Positions 21,969 through 25,759 of a stretch of 25,759 bases of DNA are shown here, one piece after another. The stretch's first letter is position 1. Each line of letters starts with the position of its first letter. Source of the DNA: JBEVEP01 sp040512755 (GTDB taxonomy: Bacteria; Pseudomonadota; Alphaproteobacteria; Rhizobiales; Rhizobiaceae); contig JBEVEP010000081.1 in NCBI GenBank assembly GCA_040512755.1, forward strand, positions 1 through 25,759, in the 5' to 3' direction. Below the pieces are notes generated by a model, which saw only the letters and a program-made list of their open reading frames with translations, did not search any database and was not told the DNA's origin. Made by a program: the position numbers and the translations under genes.

Positions 21969-23298
21969 GGGTCATCCCTTCGATAAGGAGCGTTGGGGCG
22001 GCAGTGCCGAAGTTTCGATCGAGATCGCTGGCGGGGATCATGTTCAGGAACATGTCCTTGAGATTCGACGCAATCGTGACCTCTGACACGGGATGGACCA
22101 GTTCGCCGTTCTCGATCCAGAATCCGCTTGCGCCGCGGCTGTATTCCCCGGTGACCATGTTGACACCCTGCCCGAAGACCTCGGTGACGTAGAAACCGGT
22201 GTTCAGAGCTTTGATCAGCTCTTCCGGTGTCTTTTCGCCGGGTTCGATGGCGAGGTTGGTCGAAGACGGGGAGACCGAGGATGCGGCGCGCACGCCGCGG
22301 CCGTTGGTTTCCAATCCCAGTTCCCGCGCTGCCGACGTGGAGAGGAACCAGTGCCTCAGCACACCGTCGTCGACCATGTTGAGCGGCATGCCCTCCACGC
22401 CCTCCCCGTCGAACGGCTTGGAGGACTGGCCGCGCACACGCAGCGGATCGTCCGTCACGGTGATACCGGCGCGGGCAACCTGCTTGCCCATCATGTCGCG
22501 CAGGAAACTCGTCTTGCGGGCGACCGCGGCGCCATTGATCGCGCCAGCCAGATGCCCGGCTATGCCGCGCGCGACGCGCGGGTCGTAGATCACATCGACG
22601 GGTCCCGTCTTCGCCTTGCGGGGATTGAGGCGTTTGACGGCGCGCTCGCCCGCCTTGCGGCCGATCGTTTCGGGCGTGTCGAGATCGGCAAAATGAAGGC
22701 GCGAGGAGTAGTCGTAGTCCCGCTCCATGCCCGTGCCTTCGCCCGCGATCACACTGGTCGAGCGCGAGAAGCGCGACGCGACATACTGGCCGAGAAACCC
22801 TTCCGAAGTCGCAAGCACGAGCCCGCCGAGCCCGGCACTCGCGCCGGACCCGCCGGAGTTGGTGACGCCTGGGACCGCCATTGCCGCCTCCTCGGCGGCC
22901 AAGGCGTCTTCCTTCAGCTGTTCCGCTGAAACAGTGGTCGGGTCGAACAGGTCGAGGTCGCGCGGCTGCTTCACCAGTCTCAAAGCATCGGCAAGGCCCT
23001 GATACGGGTCTTCCGGCGAGACGCGAGCCATTGCGACAGCGCGCTCTGCCAATTCGGCAGGATTCGACGAGGCGGTCGCGGAAACGCTCGCCACGCGCTT
23101 GCCAATGAACACGCGCAGCGAAATGTCGTCGCTTTCCGATGCTTCCGTGCTTTCGACCTTGCCGAGTCGCACGGAAACACCGGTGGAGCGGCCGCGCACC
23201 GCCACTGCATCGGCGGCGTCGGCGCCGGCTTTCCTGGCAGCTTCGACGAGCGCCGTCACACGGTCAGCAAGCTTGCTGGATTCGAGACTGTCGGTCAT
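21955..23298 (-). CDS. pmbA: PmbA/TldE, subunit of the TldD-TldE metalloprotease
   Basis: This cytoplasmic protein of about 447 residues is of the TldD/PmbA family. It lacks the HExxxH zinc motif that marks TldD, so it is the TldE (PmbA) partner. TldD/TldE act together in maturing modified peptides such as microcin B17 and in degrading CcdA. Family features are GVSVRLGKVESTEASESDD, VSPEDPYQGLADA, GLVLATSEGF, VDVIYDPRVARGIAGHLAGAINGAA, and the C-terminal NTGFYVTEVFGQGVNMVTGEYSRGASGFWIENGE. ATG 23298 has GGGA five bases upstream; ATG 23304 is two codons earlier. A longer open frame upstream reaches into the divergent promoter region and is not used. It is the first gene of the run that ends at lpxK. 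A tldD gene is not in the window. Confidence 0.93.
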   Translation of the reverse strand: MTDSLESSKLADRVTALVEAARKAGADAADAVAVRGRSTGVSVRLGKVESTEASESDDISLRVFIGKRVASVSATASSNPAELAERAVAMARVSPEDPYQGLADALRLVKQPRDLDLFDPTTVSAEQLKEDALAAEEAAMAVPGVTNSGGSGASAGLGGLVLATSEGFLGQYVASRFSRSTSVIAGEGTGMERDYDYSSRLHFADLDTPETIGRKAGERAVKRLNPRKAKTGPVDVIYDPRVARGIAGHLAGAINGAAVARKTSFLRDMMGKQVARAGITVTDDPLRVRGQSSKPFDGEGVEGMPLNMVDDGVLRHWFLSTSAARELGLETNGRGVRAASSVSPSSTNLAIEPGEKTPEELIKALNTGFYVTEVFGQGVNMVTGEYSRGASGFWIENGELVHPVSEVTIASNLKDMFLNMIPASDLDRNFGTAAPTLLIEGMTLAGS

Positions 23299-23456
23299 GG
23301 TCATCCCGTTATCGGGCCGCTTCACCTGCGGCCCCGGCGCGGAGCGCCCGAACACAATTTGAACGTCTGCGGCACCATCTATTGTCCCCGCCCCTCTTGT
23401 GCAATGGGGACCGATCACACCAAATGGGGTCATATCGGCATCTAGAGGATACCGTC

Positions 23457-25271
23457 TTGGCAGTCGAAGGCACGATTTACCCGCAAATGCTGCTGCTTCT
23501 CGGCGGCGCAGTGGTTTCCGCCCCGCTTTTCAAGCGCATCGGCCTCGGCACGATTCTCGGCTATCTGGCTGCCGGTGTCGCCATAGGGCCGGCCGCCCGG
23601 CTGATCACGGACGGTGAGCAAATCCTGCATGTCGCCGAACTCGGCATCGTTTTCCTGCTCTTCATTATTGGGCTGGAACTGAAACCGTCCCGGCTTTGGG
23701 CCATGCGGAAAGCAATTTTCGGCCTAGGCCTCGCTCAGGTGGTGGTGACCGGCACTGCTCTTGCAGCTCTCGCCTATTTCGCTGCGGGACTCTCCTATCA
23801 GGCGTCGATCGTGGTCGGCTTCGGCCTTGCACTCTCATCGACGGCCTTCGCCATGCAGATTCTCGATCAGGAAGGCAGTACCAACACGCACTACGGGCAA
23901 AAGACCTTCGCGATCCTGCTCTTCCAGGACATCGCGATCGTTCCGCTGCTGGCGATGCTACCCTTCCTTGCCCCCCGAGATGCGGCGCCGATGGCGGCGC
24001 TACCGCATTTTGCCGTAACGCTGACGGCGATCGCAGCTCTTCTGATCGCCGGACGCTATCTTCTGAACCCGCTCTTCCGCATCATTGCCAACACCGGCGC
24101 CAAGGAGGCCATGATCGCGGCCGCACTTCTCGTCGTGCTGGGGGCCGCGACGCTGATGCAGGTCGCCGGCCTGTCGATGGCGATGGGCGCCTTCATCGCA
24201 GGCGTCATGCTGGCCGAATCCTCCTACCGGCACGAACTTGAAGCTGATATCGAGCCGTTTCGCGGCATTCTGCTTGGTCTGTTCTTTATGGCCGTTGGGC
24301 TATCGCTCGAGCTCGACGTGATCATCGAGAACTGGGCGACGATCCTGTTGGCCGTGCCGGCGTTGATGGCTGTGAAAGTCGTCGCCACTTATGCGGCCTG
24401 CCGTCTGTTCACATGCCGGCACGACGACGCCGTGCGCGTTGCGTTCCTGTTGCCGCAGGGCGGCGAGTTTGCCTTTGTCCTGTTCTCGGCGGCGGCCGCA
24501 GCCTCGATCTTCCCTCTGGAAACGGCATCGATCCTGATTGCCATCGTCACAGTGTCGATGGCCCTGATGCCACTGTTCGCGCCTGCCTCGAAACTCTTCC
24601 TGACGCCGGATGCGCCTGAAGTAATGGAAGAGGATTTCGACGGCGCCGGCTCCGACGTCCTGATGGTCGGCTTTTCGCGTTTCGGACAGATCGCGGCGCA
24701 GATGCTCCTCTCCGGCGGTTCGGCGGTCACCATCATTGATCATTCCGCCGAACGCGTGCGAAGCGCTGGAAAATTCGGCTTCCGAATCTACTTCGGCGAC
24801 GGCACGCGCAAGGATGTGCTGGAGGCGGCCGGCATCCGCCGCGCCAAAGTGGTCGCCGTCTGCACGAACAAACGCGAGATCACCGACAAGGTCGTTGAGC
24901 TTATCCAGAGCGAGTTTCCAAAAGCGAAACTTTATGTCCGCTCCTATGACCGCACGCACACGCTGGAACTGCGCGCGCGCAACGTCGACTACGAACTGCG
25001 CGAGACGTTCGAATCCGGGCTACTGTTCGGCCAGAAAACGCTGGAAGCGCTGGGCCTGGACGAAGACACGGCTGCGGCGATCCGCGAGGATGTGCGCCAT
25101 CGCGACGAGGAACGGCTGGCGCTTCAGGCGGTCGAAGGCATTTTCGCCGGCCGCGACCGCTGGCTCACCAAGCCCGTCACGCCCGAACCGCTCATTAAGC
25201 CGACACGGGAATCGAAGCGGCTCGACAAGGAAAATCTCGACCAGAACGAACCGGCGTTGGTCGATAATTGA
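23457..25271 (+). CDS. Kef-type monovalent cation:proton antiporter (CPA2 family)
   Basis: This 604-residue inner-membrane transporter has about 12 hydrophobic helices (residues 1-380) followed by a cytosolic RCK/TrkA-N nucleotide-binding domain. That domain starts MVGFSRFGQIAAQMLLSG (GFSRFG at 405-410) and holds IIDHSAERVRSAGKFGFRIY and FGDGTRKDVLEAAG. The membrane part carries FLLFIIGLELKPSRLW and YRHELEADIEPFRGILLGLFF, closely like KefB/KefC. It probably exports K+ in exchange for H+ under electrophile or pH stress; a glutathione-gated mode is possible but not shown. TTG 23457 is preferred because GAGG lies eight bases upstream and the length fits KefB/C. An ATG at 23424 has no ribosome site. 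The gene is divergent from pmbA and 19 bases upstream of the VOC gene. Confidence 0.92.
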   Translation: MAVEGTIYPQMLLLLGGAVVSAPLFKRIGLGTILGYLAAGVAIGPAARLITDGEQILHVAELGIVFLLFIIGLELKPSRLWAMRKAIFGLGLAQVVVTGTALAALAYFAAGLSYQASIVVGFGLALSSTAFAMQILDQEGSTNTHYGQKTFAILLFQDIAIVPLLAMLPFLAPRDAAPMAALPHFAVTLTAIAALLIAGRYLLNPLFRIIANTGAKEAMIAAALLVVLGAATLMQVAGLSMAMGAFIAGVMLAESSYRHELEADIEPFRGILLGLFFMAVGLSLELDVIIENWATILLAVPALMAVKVVATYAACRLFTCRHDDAVRVAFLLPQGGEFAFVLFSAAAAASIFPLETASILIAIVTVSMALMPLFAPASKLFLTPDAPEVMEEDFDGAGSDVLMVGFSRFGQIAAQMLLSGGSAVTIIDHSAERVRSAGKFGFRIYFGDGTRKDVLEAAGIRRAKVVAVCTNKREITDKVVELIQSEFPKAKLYVRSYDRTHTLELRARNVDYELRETFESGLLFGQKTLEALGLDEDTAAAIREDVRHRDEERLALQAVEGIFAGRDRWLTKPVTPEPLIKPTRESKRLDKENLDQNEPALVDN

Positions 25272-25290
25272 CCCTCGGAAGGAGACCCGA

Positions 25291-25707
25291 ATGACGCCTT
25301 TCCATCTTGCCTTCCCGGTCCGGGATCTCGACGAGACCCGCCGCTTCTACCGCGACGTGCTCGGTTGCGCGATCGGCCGCTCTTCCGAAACCTGGGTCGA
25401 CTTCGACCTTTACGGCCATCAGATGTCGGCCCACCTGAGGCCGAACACGGCTATAGCGGCGCGGGACGGCCAGGTCGACGGTGTCGCGGTCCCGATCCCG
25501 CATTTCGGCGTCGTGCTGCTCATGGATCAATGGCGCGCTCTGGCGGAACGCCTCGAAGCCACGGATGGCATCGAGTGGGTGGAGAGGCCGATGATCCGGT
25601 TCCGGGGTGAGCCGGGCGAGCAGGCGACGCTCTTCATCCGCGATCCATCCGGCAATGCGCTTGAATTCAAGGGCTTCCAGTCAATGGAACAAGTGTTCGC
25701 TCACTAG
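25291..25707 (+). CDS. VOC-superfamily (glyoxalase/dioxygenase fold) protein
   Basis: This 138-residue cytoplasmic protein has two VOC beta-alpha-beta repeats. It opens FHLAFPVRDLDETRRFYRDVLG, and the second half ends FIRDPSGNALEFKGF. Candidate metal ligands are the His of FHLAF, the His of SAHLR and the Glu of ALEFKGF. Members include glyoxalase I, fosfomycin-resistance proteins and dioxygenases; this one has no feature that picks a substrate. ATG 25291 has a very strong GGAAGGAG six bases upstream. It lies 19 bases after the Kef-type antiporter and is probably co-transcribed. Kef systems protect against methylglyoxal-type electrophiles, so a glyoxalase-like partner would make sense, but that is inference. 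Confidence 0.9.
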   Translation: MTPFHLAFPVRDLDETRRFYRDVLGCAIGRSSETWVDFDLYGHQMSAHLRPNTAIAARDGQVDGVAVPIPHFGVVLLMDQWRALAERLEATDGIEWVERPMIRFRGEPGEQATLFIRDPSGNALEFKGFQSMEQVFAH

Positions 25708-25759
25708 TGTCGTGATTTCGAAGTTCGCATGATTTTCGATATCACTGTCCGATCGAACT

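Overview
The window looks like chromosomal DNA from a high-GC alphaproteobacterium of the order Rhizobiales, most likely Phyllobacteriaceae (Mesorhizobium-like). This rests on the gene families (DUF2093, DUF4170, a type I QueF, an endonuclease-type MutL, a GcdH-type acyl-CoA dehydrogenase), on strong GC bias at third codon positions, and on four palindromic intergenic repeats of the RIME-like kind common in rhizobia. No tRNA, rRNA, CRISPR, insertion sequence or phage gene was seen. The assignment comes from recognition, not from a database search.

Layout. 1-1531 (+): a possible cut-off gene end, a small single-pass membrane protein, and a shikimate-dehydrogenase-fold protein whose substrate-binding residues are largely replaced. 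1568-4213 (-): a tightly coupled four-gene phospholipid operon (PlsC-type acyltransferase, CdsA-type CDP-diglyceride synthase, an unrecognised small membrane protein, a CDP-alcohol phosphatidyltransferase). Every junction is a 4-base ATGA overlap, and three of the genes match the ynbABC set of E. coli. 4331-5545 (-): glutaryl-CoA dehydrogenase. 5795-7873 (+): a membrane-bound GGDEF-EAL protein with both active sites intact.

8178-15162 is a catabolic-looking region. It holds an N-methylproline/dimethylglycine-type flavin demethylase (-), queF (+), an enolase-superfamily protein with an unusual active site (-), a non-pyrrolysine MttB-superfamily methyltransferase (-) and a divergent GcvA-like LysR regulator (+). 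A perfect palindrome overlaps the regulator's own start codon. Demethylase, methyltransferase and enolase together suggest breakdown of an N-methylated or betaine-like compound, but the substrate is not known.

15295-17433 (+): mutL and a DUF2093 gene. 17708-23298 (-): a six-gene envelope/maintenance run transcribed in the order pmbA (tldE), CysQ-type phosphatase, DUF4170, DUF374 acyltransferase, waaA, lpxK; it covers Kdo transfer and lipid A 4'-phosphorylation. 23457-25707 (+): a Kef-type CPA2 antiporter and a VOC (glyoxalase-fold) protein.

The best candidates for undescribed biology are the four-gene lipid operon, whose phosphatidyltransferase has Asn at two of the four canonical Asp positions and which carries an unknown membrane partner, and the methyltransferase/enolase/LysR locus with its start-codon operator.
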